Shown piece after piece: positions 34,301 through 44,019 of a DNA stretch of 64,000 nt. This stretch comes from Clavaria fumosa (taxonomy: Eukaryota; Basidiomycota; Agaricomycetes; Agaricales; Clavariaceae). Below the pieces are notes generated by a model that was not told where the DNA came from, made no database searches, and saw nothing but the letters and a program-made list of their open reading frames with translations. The position numbers and the translations under genes are program-made. Every line of letters starts with the position of its first letter. Within the stretch, counting starts at the first letter, position 1. Where the stretch lies: contig OX637804.1 of the NCBI GenBank assembly GCA_951802425.1, positions 2,666,001-2,730,000 of the forward strand, written 5' to 3'.

Positions 34301-35440
34301 ACGTCGCCATGAAAATGTAGAGAAGGAAGATCACCGTGGTGACATCTTTTCGACGCATGCCTTCCCTCTCAGCTGGGGTGCCTGTAGCACAGGGAAAGGG
34401 TTTCTGCAGGCGGAGGCAATCCATTTGAAGACAGGGGATGTTTTGTAAGTCACAGCAATTCCCACATGCTTCATTTACTGAGAATCCAACAGCTTCATGC
34501 AACCTGGAACACTTCACTTTGTACTTGGTCCAGAGCCAACGATAGTCTACGGCCGGCATTTCTACTCCGCATCGACTATGGCTCTGACCTGCGCTTCAAC
34601 CCTGCACACATTTGTGCTTAACCTGGTCATCACAAATCAGGACCTCAAGTCAACAGGCACATACCTGAGTAGGATGATGGCCATCTGGGTTGAGCACTAC
34701 GTCGGTGGTGCATCAAAATATGGTATTTCCTGTTGTATTGCAAAGTATTCCATCTGAGATTGTTTTTAGCCTTTAGTGATACAGTTGCCCACATTCCTGA
34801 CATCACAACTCAAGAGGGTCTCTTGGATGTCATAATGGTCGGAAATATGCTTGAGTTTGCGACGGCGCTCGGTCTAAAACACTCTGGCAAGAAATCTCAT
34901 CCAGAGGTTCTTGAAGAACGAAATGCTGCGATGTGGCGATACCGTATTTTTCAAAGCTGGTTTAACCACTGATATGTCTTGGAGATTGGAGATCAAGGGG
35001 TAAACCTTTGTTATCTCTTCAACAGATCGCTCATTCAATTCGGCGCCGCGCTCTGTTTCTACATGAAGAGATGGGAAGAGAAGGCGCCGCTTACAATTAC
35101 GACGAAACAGGTGACCGCGGCTGTTCTTGACCACATCCGCAAGGAATGGCAGGATCTTCTACATTCCTTCGAGCAACTTCTCAATGACGATCCGAGCAAA
35201 TGCCACTGGTTCATTTGGAACGGCCCAAAGTTCCATATCTTTCCCCGCGATGAGTCTCAGGTCTGGACAGAGCTCCAAGATTTGTTGAATGACCCAGTCT
35301 ATGCACAGACATCTGGAGAGGAGCAAGACGAAGATGCCAGTGGAGCGGGAGATGACGAATCTGAGCCAGACCTGCGTCCTAAAAGGCCACACTCTCAAAA
35401 CGACGGCATGTCATTTTCTGAGAAATCTTTCTTGGAGTAA
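31385..35440 (+). CDS. JmjC-type (cupin oxygenase) domain protein, many exons
   Basis: Proposed ATG 31385, TAA 35438-35440, with roughly ten exons separated by short introns; exact junctions are approximate. N-terminal exons (31385-32820) are unfamiliar (EKAVNEYFCAPFADIM, DWVKPIQKAQGSHGF). 32886-33270 is acidic and basic with likely nuclear signals (RKAVKRLRL). The C-terminal half has a JmjC-like fold: WGLASTGGTMSMPHID with His at 34233 and Asp at 34239 as the metal-binding HxD pair, GSKWWVV as a core strand, and QPGTLHFVLG with the distal His at 34515. Such proteins use Fe(II) and 2-oxoglutarate and are multiplied in Agaricomycetes. The last exon is acidic. Substrate unknown. Confidence 0.65.
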
Positions 35441-36052
35441 AACTGACCACAAATTCTCACCAATTCCACAGACAATCTGGACTCTCAGGCTTTTTTCCAC
35501 AAAAAAAAGAGGCGTGGAAAAGAAAATCGCAACGCATGACCTCGTGATCGCGTCGCCGCGTCCTGCTTACTCGCTCTTAGGCTTGCAGGGCATGGCTGGT
35601 GCATCGGTGGGCACCTATTCTTCATCAAATGACCCTCGGACCCACAGAAACACCTGTTGCCTTACTGTGACGTAGACTTTTGGAAAGGATGCCGTTGGGT
35701 GGATGACGCAGGGCATTTATAGCCAAAAAACATAGTCAAATACAATCTACCAGCATCACTTTGCACACCACCACCACTTTACACACCAACAGCAAAGATC
35801 GCCTATTTTTGCCCAGATCCCTTGTGATTTTTTTTAGAGATTGCAACCTATTATATCTACCTTCTTGCCAAATTCAGCTGGATTGAATGAATCAATGAGA
35901 AGTGACATGCGTATTAGCCAGTTGGGTCGCTTTTGTTTCAAGATTTTTGCCACTTCATCACATTTTATGGCTTCAAGATTGGATTGAGTCAAAATAGAAC
36001 TTATTCCTGTATAAACTCATCCCTCATCTGGAAGCAATCCAAGCAAAATGAG
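35441..36052. other. Intergenic between the JmjC-type gene and pogo debris
   Basis: 3' flank of the JmjC-type gene, AT-rich. A short ORF in another frame (35289-35675) overlaps its end and is not credible. Confidence 0.45.
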
Positions 36053-37246
36053 AGTCCTAAAGCAGGATCAACGTTTAACATGACGGCGCGCATCAAACGC
36101 ATGCTTCTTCACATGTCAACCCGTTCCATCGGAACCCTCCGGCCTGAACTCGCCTTCCTATTCCCTACCGAGCGCTGTCAGAACGTGTCAAAGCTCAAAT
36201 TAAGAGCCATGCCAAGGATACAAAGCTGCAGGACGCAGTTGATGCCTACCATCATGAGCAGACAAAGGAGTCCCACACGCGCAGGAGTGCGCGGCAAAAA
36301 GCGAAGGAATATGGATAGAGTCTCAGTGGAGAACAATAATTAACAGGTGTAACAGGGGAAGGAGCACCTGAGAGGCACATGAAGAGCAGCAGAAGCTCAC
36401 ACCTGCTGAAGAAGCGAAGCTGTTATTGTAAGCTGCATCAAGGAATCAGCAGATCGAAGCTTCCCAATGACCCTGAACAACATTGAACAACACGCAAACC
36501 TGGTCCGAAATAACCGCCTTGGGACTAGATCTGAACAAATGGGAGGGAGCTGGGCAGGGCAGTTCTTGGATCGACATTGGGACATGCTCCAAACCCACTG
36601 GAGCAAGCTGCTTGACACACAACGCGCACAAGCCCTGAATCCTGAAACCAAGAAACGTTGGTTGGAGCTGGTGGAGAAGTTTGTTGTGAACAGAAATCAG
36701 ACCTGAAGATTTGTATGGAATGGACGAGAGTGGATACCCCCCTTCAGACCAGGGAGTATCACGGTAGTGGGTGGACGAGGCACGAAAACGCAGCATAAAG
36801 AGGGCAAACCCAAGACTGACTGAGCTACACTCTTTCCCGGAGGCCTTGGAAGACATTTAACAGACCCCGAGTTTGGCGAACAACTAAGAGCACACAACCA
36901 GAAGAAAGAGGACGAAGCTGCTGCAAAGGCAAGGCGAGCCGCAGGGCGAAAGAGTAAAAAAGCTGCAAAGCAAGTGGTCGAGCTTGAGTGGAAGGCAATG
37001 ATGGCCCCGTACAACCAGGATATCGAGGCATGGATGGTGGAGTGTGAGAGATTGCGGGTCGCAAAAGTCCGTGCAAAAGACTTACCGCCTCGACCCAAGC
37101 GCCCACTGAAGCCAAAACTAGTGTTAGAAGATTCAATGTTGCACCCAGATGCTGTTGGAGAGCATGAGGATGAAGAGGTTGCGAGCTCAGATGATGACGA
37201 GCAAACGCTCCCGCGGCTGTGCAGAGTGACCGTTTGTACGGCGTAG
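36053..37246 (+). pseudogene. pogo-like (DDE_1) transposase pseudogene with internal deletion
   Basis: Pieces in order: an N-terminal basic segment (VDAYHHEQTKESHTRRSARQ near 36235-36300); a helical segment ending KRWLELVEKFV near 36690; the start of the DDE catalytic domain, LYGMDESGYPPSDQGVSR (about 36711-36765), then a 1-bp frameshift and VVGGRGTKTQHKEGKP. After a large deletion comes the charged C-terminus (LTDPEFGEQLRAHNQKKED to the acidic end at 37246). The MDESG, then GTKTQHK order is typical of pogo/Tigger transposases in basidiomycetes. The second and third catalytic acids are lost, so it is inactive. Confidence 0.75.
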
Positions 37247-37575
37247 TCCTCTATGGCTCCAATTCTCAATTTATTGCTACACTTGTCTGTGAGCATCCTA
37301 AAATTACAGAAAAATGCTCTTTGGTATCCCTACATATTCTAGAATGTTTCTGTAAGCTCTAAATTAAAGATTTCAGTGCTATTTCCAGTACAGCATGAAG
37401 AAACAACAAACGGTGTGCAAAGTGATGCCAGCAGACTGTAGCGCTTTTCCCCAGGGCCATTTTAATCAGCAAAACAGCAGCTCATCCTCTAGTTGCTTGG
37501 CATATTTTAAAAAAATGGCATTGCAAACAAATCAACGTTTGGCCTGACAGACGACGGTGACAAACACGCGAAATA
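37247..37575. other. Intergenic, no gene seen
   Basis: 3' flank of the minus-strand gene; AT-rich, no coding signal. Confidence 0.5.
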
Positions 37576-38585
37576 TTACAAGACGTTGTATGCGTTGCGG
37601 GGAGCATTCCAAGCCTTGCTTGCAGCTGCAGGGCTGCCAAACCAAAGGCGCGAACCCCAGCCAATAACACTTCCATCAGCTGCCTGGGGCAGCGTAGCAT
37701 CGGCAATCTTCGTATCCTTCTCAACAGTAAATCCACAAGGGCAGAAAGCCTTGTACATGCCTGCCCTCTGGCCAACCATAGTGAGCGTCATTGAGCGAAG
37801 GACAGCGCATTTCGGGCACTGAAGCGGAATGAGCTCGCCGAGAGGGCGGAGGGTCTTGTGGCACCAGAAGAATTCGAGCCCAAAGCTGGGGCTGAGAGTT
37901 ATAAGTGAGGTGTGCGCCCCAAGGCCTTCTTCCTCCTTGAGTAAATCGGGGACGATCCTGCTGATTGAGAAACATTCGATGTAAGTTTTGACCGTGAGCT
38001 TCATCAGAAACGGCGCGGCCAGGTGCGGGTAGAAATTCGGTTGGCCAAAGCCAACGATCCAGTTGAAGGATTCACTGTGTTTTTTTTAATTGAATGTCTG
38101 AGTATATGGCAGCGGACTCACCTTTTGGCATATGTTTTGATTGCCTGAGTTGCCTCAGGAATCTCCCAGACTTGGCCACAGACCAGCATAACCAGGGTTG
38201 AGTGCGATTCCTTTGCAAACAATTTTACATCTGCACCGATAATTTCTTCCAAGAACTAAGAGCCATCAGATAAAAAAGCCATAAAATCCAACTAAGGCTG
38301 TACCTGACCAATCTCCAATCCGACGCCAGGAGCACAGTGCAAATCTCCGTTATCGGGATTTGAATGGGTGTATAAAAAGACGATTAGGCGTTGCACACCC
38401 AAACTGCAAGGGCTGTTAGTATTATGTATGTGCAATAATGTAAAAAATTACCCTCGAAGTTTTCCTACGAAGCCCTGTAGGATTGCTTGGTGCATTTCAA
38501 GCGATTTGCCATCCTCGGGATTGACATCAAGTGTTATGTCGCATTCGAGGAGTTCTTGTCCATTGGAGGTGTCGGTGAACCAACC
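37576..38585 (-). pseudogene. Four-exon conserved-looking gene, 5' end cut off by repeat R1
   Basis: Exons on the minus strand: partial 38585-38452, then 38403-38304, 38255-38122 and 38074-37576 (TAA). Introns are 48, 48 and 47 nt, all GT-AG, and the reading frame passes through each. Readable blocks: LIVFLYTHSNPDNGDLHC in exon 2; STLVMLVCGQVWEIPEATQ in exon 3; ESFNWIVGFGQPNFYPHL, a PLQCPKC pair and AFCPCGF in exon 4, possibly a C-terminal zinc site. The His in YTHSNPD and Cys in LVCGQ are placed like the catalytic pair of caspase/CHAT proteases, but this is speculation. The upstream part is lost where R1 begins at 38586. Confidence 0.6.
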
Positions 38586-39639
38586 CTAGCTGTAAAACAA
38601 ATGGCCAATGCAAGTTTGGCCACATAATAAAAAACTGCAAAATGTGTTATAGGAACCTTGTAGACATGTTCTATAGGTAAAACAATACAACTTTTGTATG
38701 GATCATGTCTCACCCCACTTGCTACTTCAAAAGATCCCCTGGTTTTCATTTTGGCCTCTTCCTAGTGTATCATTACAAAGAATAGCATATTGTACAATAC
38801 ATAGGCATGGGAGGCCTATGAGACTTTAGGGAGACATTCTCTATAGTATATCAATGGTTTATGGCCACTTACCTGATCCCCTAAGCTTCTACTTTCAAAC
38901 ATCCCCTGAAAATGCCCACAAAACTCATTTTCCCGGGATCTTTGGACCTGGACACTAAAACACTTATGTAAAGCACCCACACCCTTTCCCTATACCCCCT
39001 CTAACCCCCCATACCATTCACTACCAAGTGGCCAATGCTCCACTTTCTGCTGACCCTTCTCTAACATCTGGCCACAGCTGGCCACTGTAGTTTTGGAACC
39101 TGGGATCTTTGGAAGCATAAGGCATACCCACAACACTTGGCCAATGCAGCATTGGCCAACTTCTGTTAAATAATTTCCAATAATCACCAAAATATTCATA
39201 TGCCTAGTTCCCATTTTTGGCATCATCTTTTGTATGGAAACCACATCCCACTTTCCATCTGTTCCAAAGATCCCCATTATTCTTGATATTAAATGAGCAT
39301 GGCACATTGGCTATATCTCAGCAAACACTTCATATATTTTCATCAGACTTTGTGAGTAGATGCATACCTATGAGCAGTATCTTCAGTAATATTTATATGA
39401 ATTTACATGATTTAATGTAAAGGGTAGAGTGGGTGTGCAGATGAAGCAGAAGTGTGAGCCAGGGTGAGAGTGAAGATGATTGTGAGAGTGACAGAGTAAA
39501 TGGGGTGGGTGAGGGTGAGTAAGAGTGTTCATGAAGGTGAAGGTGAGGGGTGAAGGTGACTGAGAGTGGGGTTCAGGCTTCTTTTCTCATGACTGTGATG
39601 GTCCCTTGTCCTTCACAGGTGCAATACTTTCTATCCCTC
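38586..39639. repeat. Repeat R1, copy a
   Basis: Starts CTAGCTGTAAAACAAATGG. It is nearly identical to 41016-42069 and partly to 54493-55297 plus 61883-62069. No coding capacity recognised. On the minus strand it ends in a 7-bp-stem hairpin (38602-38622) 12 nt before CTAG, a layout like a Helitron 3' terminus. An LTR interrupts it at 39640. Confidence 0.9.
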
Positions 39640-40360
39640 TGTCAAGGTCCTAACAAGGTTAGTGGCGAAGGGGTTAGCGGAGCGGAACAGAGATGTTCTA
39701 TCAGAGTCCGGTCGGAGTCCGATATTGGTGAAAAGGAGAAGTAAACAAGAGGAAGGAGACTTATGGGACTGTGGCCTCAACGTATGTGTTGTGCCACCAC
39801 GTATATACTTGTCCCTATTTATCAAACAAGAACAATACCTAAGAGAGAATCAGAACGTAATTCAACTCCGAAGTGATCGGAGTCCGTCGGAGTGGGTCGG
39901 AGTTGGTCATATGACGTGGAGAAAATCAAGGACGGTGAGGACGAAAGCTCAGAGATGTTTTTGGAATCAAGAGACGTTATATTCGAACTGAGGAGCAGAG
40001 AGATACAGGTGGAAACTTATACTGCAAGGACAGAGTATAGGAGTAATGTGAAACAATGTACTTATCAAATTACTAGGAGAGTTTCACCACTTGTGCCTGT
40101 GCAATTTTCTTGGAACAAAGAAACAACAACAAAAAGCGACTCCCATGGGTCAAGGGTATCCTCTCAATGGTAAACAGAATGAGGGGATGGAGGGAGAAGG
40201 TTCTGGAATGAAGTCCGAACGGTCCGAAGGCCGGCGGAGTGAAGTCCGATGAAGGTGCAGAGCGGAGTGCACGGAGTTACGGCGGAGCGGATTGGAGTTG
40301 GTAAGGAGCTCGGAGTCCGGAGCGGGGGTCGTGCTTATGCAAGCGGATGGGGTCGTAACA
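39640..40360 (-). repeat. LTR of the element C family, left duplicate (721 bp)
   Basis: TGTCAAGGTCC...GGGGTCGTAACA on the plus strand. Same length and position within R1 as 42070-42790. Differences between the two are mostly CpG transitions. Confidence 0.9.
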
Positions 40361-40395
40361 GTATCCCCCTCTTAGGGTCGAACCCCTGAGACCCT
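40361..40395 (-). promoter_or_regulatory. Hairpin plus polypurine tract, third copy
   Basis: On the minus strand: AGGGTC, 10-nt loop, GACCCT (40395-40374), then AAGAGGGGGATAC to the LTR. Same layout as 4359 and 6357. Confidence 0.75.
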
Positions 40396-40595
40396 GTGGC
40401 CAAAGTCCGCGTGAACACGTGGCTTCCATAACAAGTTAGCGTCGGAGTTTCGCAGCGTCTCGAGCGGAGTCCGAAAAATTTTTGGGGGTCAAAAGGCCGC
40501 GCGCGTCATGCAACACTTTTTCTCTTCTTTAACCTGCTACCATCATCACTAGCCCCTAGCACAGGCAATCCCTACTATTTTCTTTAAAACCCTTG

Positions 40596-41015
40596 ATGTC
40601 ACATAACCCAAGCACACCCGGAGTGGGGCCCAGCCGGCCTCCCCGCCCTCGACCACGCCCTGCAGTCGCCATCCCCGTGCAGTTGTGCGTGGAGGACGAG
40701 GACCCCGAGATCGCGGTCCTCATGCGCCAGATCAAGGTGCTGAAGGACAAGAAGGCGCGGGAGGAGGAGGAATGGAAGAAGAGGGAGGCCGCGGATAAGG
40801 TGCGGCGGGAGGAGATGGAGAGGGTGAGGGTGGTGGAGGTGAAGCGGAGGGCGGAGGAAATCGCGAAGGCGCAGGGGACGGGGAGGAAGCGGACGCCGGC
40901 CACGGAGTCGGACACGGAGCGCGCGGACTGCGCGCGATGTGTCCGGCTCGGGATGGGGTGTGTGTGGCCGAGCGGAGGGCGGGGCACCGCTTGTGTCAAG
41001 TGTGCGGCGGCGAAA
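40596..41015 (+). pseudogene. Element-associated coiled-coil/Cys-cluster gene, copy B, truncated by R1
   Basis: ATG 40596 (MSHNPSTPGVGPSRPP), 140 codons to the junction. A Pro-rich start, a Lys/Glu/Arg coiled coil (LMRQIKVLKDKK through RRAEEIAKAQGTGRK), then a cysteine cluster DCARCVRLGMGC, a 10-residue spacer and CVKCAAAK. This gives five Cys in Zn2Cys6 spacing before R1 copy b cuts the gene at 41016. It is antisense to the element it belongs to, as its flanking LTR and polypurine tract read on the minus strand. No intron is needed, unlike the copy at 3017-4183. Confidence 0.75.
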
Positions 41016-42069
41016 CTAGCTGTAAAACAAATGGCCAATGCAAGTTTGGCCACATAATAAAAAACTGCAAAATGTGTTATAGGAACCTTGTAGACATGTT
41101 CTATAGATAAAACAATACAACTTTTGTATGGATCATGTCTCACCCCACTTGCTACTTCAAAAGATCCCCTGGTTTTCATTTTGGCCTCTTCCTAGTGTAT
41201 CATTACAAAGAATAGCATATTGTACAATACGTAGGCATGGGAGGCCTATGAAACTTTGAGGAGACATTCTCTATAGTATATCAATGGTTTATGGCCACTT
41301 ACCTGATCCCCTAAGCTTCTACTTTCAAACATCCCCTGAAAATGCCCAAAAAACTCATTTTCCCGGGATCTTTGGACCTGGACACTAAAACACTTATGTA
41401 AAGCACCCACACCCTTTCCCTATACCCCCTCTAACCCCCCATACCATTCACTACCAAGTGGCCAATGCTCCACTTTCTGCTGACCCTTCTCTAACATCTG
41501 GCCACAGCTGGCCACTGTAGTTTTGGAACCTGGGATCTTTGGAAGCATAAGGCATACCCACAACACGTGGCCAATGCAGCATTGGCCAACTTCTGTTAAA
41601 TAATTTCCAATAATCACCAAAATATTCATATGCCTAGTTCCCATTTTTGGCATCATCTTTTGTATGGAAACCACATCCCACTTTCCATCTGTTCCAAAGA
41701 TCCCCATTATTCTTGATATTAAATGAGCATGGCACATTGACTATATCTCAGCAAACACTTCATATATTTTCATCAGACTTTGTGAGTAGATGCATACCTA
41801 TGAGCAGTATCTTCAGTAATATTTATATGAATTTACATGATTTAATGTAAAGGGTAGAGTGGGTGTGCAGATGAAGCAGAAGTGTGAGCCAGGGTGAGAG
41901 TGAAGATGATTGTGAGAGTGACAGAGTAAATGGGGTGGGTGAGGGTGAGTAAGAGTGTTCATGAAGGTGAAGGTGAGGGGTGAAGGTGACTGAGAGTGGG
42001 GTTCAGGCTTCTTTTCTCATGACTGTGATGGTCCCTTGTCCTTCACAGGTGTAATACTTTCTATCCCTC
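41016..42069. repeat. Repeat R1, copy b
   Basis: Same 1054-bp sequence as copy a, again starting exactly at CTAGCTG but with a different left neighbour (the truncated antisense gene). Interrupted at 42070 by element C; its continuation resumes at about 49774. Confidence 0.9.
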
Positions 42070-42790
42070 TGTCAAGGTCCTAACAAGGTTAGTGGCGAAG
42101 GGGTTAGCGGAGCGGAGCGGAGATGTTTTATCGGAGTCCGGTCGGAGTCTGATATTGGTGAAAAGGAGAAGTAAACAAGAGGAAGGAGACTTATGGGACT
42201 GTGGCCTCAACGTATGTGTTGTGCCACCACGTATATACTTGTCCCTATTTATCAAACAAGAACAATACCTAAGAGAGAATCAGAACGTAATTCAACTCCA
42301 AAGTGATCAGAGTCCGTCAGAGTGGGTTGGAGTTGGTCAGATGATGTGGAGAATGTCGAGGATGGTGAGGACAAAAGCTCAGAGATGTTTTTGGAATCAA
42401 GAGACGTTATATTCGAACTGAGGAGCAGAGAGATACAGGTGGAAACTTATACTGCAAGGACAGAGTATAGGAGTAATGTGAAACAATGTACTTATCAAAT
42501 TACTAGGAGAGTTTCACCACTTGTGCCTGTGCAATTTTCTTGGAACAAAGAAACAACAACAAAAAGCGACTCCCATGGGTCAAGGGTATCCTCGCAATGG
42601 TAAACAGAATGAGGGGATGGAGGGAGAAGGTTCTGGAACGAAGTCTGAACGGTCCGAAGGCTGGCGGAGTGAAGTCCGATGAAGGTGCAGAGCAGAGTGC
42701 ACAGAGTTACGGCGGAGCGGATTGGAGTTGGTAAGGAGCTCGGAGTCCGGAGCAGGGGTCGTGCTTATGCAAGCGGATGGGGTCGTAACA
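42070..42790 (-). repeat. 3' LTR of element C
   Basis: 721 bp, TGTCAAGG...CGTAACA on the plus strand; the polypurine tract lies directly to its right, confirming minus orientation. Confidence 0.93.
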
Positions 42791-42825
42791 GTATCCCCCT
42801 CTTAGGGTCGAACCCCTGAGACCCT
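42791..42825 (-). promoter_or_regulatory. Hairpin plus polypurine tract of element C
   Basis: Minus strand: AGGGTC (42825-42820), 10-nt loop, GACCCT (42809-42804), AAGAGGGGGATAC. Identical to the copy at 40361-40395. Confidence 0.75.
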
Positions 42826-43024
42826 GTGGCCAAAGTCCGTGTGAACACATGGCTTCCATAACAAGTTAGCGTCGGAGTTTCGCAGCGTCTCGAGCAGAGT
42901 CCGAAATTTTTTTGGGGGTCAAAAGGCCGCGCGCGTCGTGCAACACTTTTTCTCTTTTTAACCTGCTACCATCATCACTAGCCCCTAGCATGGGCAATCC
43001 CTACTATTTTCTTTAAAACCCTCG

Positions 43025-43952
43025 ATGTCACATAACCCGAGCACACCCAGAGCGGGGCCCAGCCGGCCTCCCCGCCCTCGACCATGCCCTGCAGTCGCCG
43101 TCCCCGCGCAGTTGCGCGTGGAGGACGAGGACCCCGAGATCGCGGTCCTCATGCGCCAGATCAAGGCGCTGAAGGACAAGAAGGCGTGGGAGGAGGAGGA
43201 GCGGTGGAAGCGGGAGGAGGAGGAACGGAAGAAGAGGGAGGCCGCGGATAAGGTGTGGCGGGAGGAGATGGAGAGGGTGAGGGTGGTGGAGGTGAAGCGG
43301 AGGGCGGAGGAAATCGCGAAGGCGCAGGGGACAGGGAGGAAGCAGACGCTGGCCACGGAGTCGGACACGGAGCGCGCGATGTGTCCGGCTCGGGATGGGG
43401 TGTGTGTGGCCGAGCGGAGGGCGGGGCACCGCTTGTGTCGCATGTGCGGCAGCGAAACAGCAGTGTGGGGGCGGAGAGGCGGAGGGGCCGGAGCAGAAGA
43501 AATTCCGCTCTGCATGGTCGAAGAAGACCGTGGTGGAGTCAGAGGAGGAGGTGAAGGAGGTGCGGGCGCCACGGGCGGATGTGGACAGAGCGGAGGCGGA
43601 GCGGACCGGGGTGGTGAGGACCATCTACGAGTTGGTGGTCCGCAGGGTGTTCGAGTTGGAGGAGTGGCGGAAGGAGGCGAGGGCGGAGCGGAAGGAGATG
43701 AGGGCGGAGTGGAAGGCGGTGGCAGAGGATCGGAAGATCCTCCGGGGATTTCTGATGGGGAAGCGGGGAGCGGGGGAGGAGAAGGAGGAGGCAGAGAAGA
43801 TGGTGGTGGAGGGCTTGGGAGAAAAAATAAAAGGTTCGGAGTTTTTGGAGAAAGGAACGGAGAGAGAGACAGAGAGACAGAGAGACAGAAATACAGATTT
43901 TTTTTTTTTGGGAATCGGAGAAGATGGAGAAGTGAGAGATGGAGTAGTATAG
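43025..43952 (+). pseudogene. Antisense coiled-coil/Cys-cluster gene of element C, one frameshift
   Basis: ATG 43025, 235 bp from the LTR. Coiled coil as in copy B but with an extra 24-bp block (WKREEEER). Near 43377 an 11-bp segment present in copy B is missing between two GCGCG motifs, which removes the first Cys and shifts the frame. The continuation is open to 43952 with CVRLGMGC, CVACAAAKQQC and a long charged helix (RRVFELEEWRKEARAERK). Read together with copy B, the cluster spacing is C-x2-C-x6-C-x10-C-x2-C-x6-C, within the fungal Zn(II)2Cys6 pattern. It ends 67 bp from the convergent pol stop. Confidence 0.75.
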
Positions 43953-44019
43953 AACGGAAAATGTACGTAAATAGAAGCATAAGAAAAATTTCGGGGTATC
44001 GGAGTGTACAGAGAAAGGT

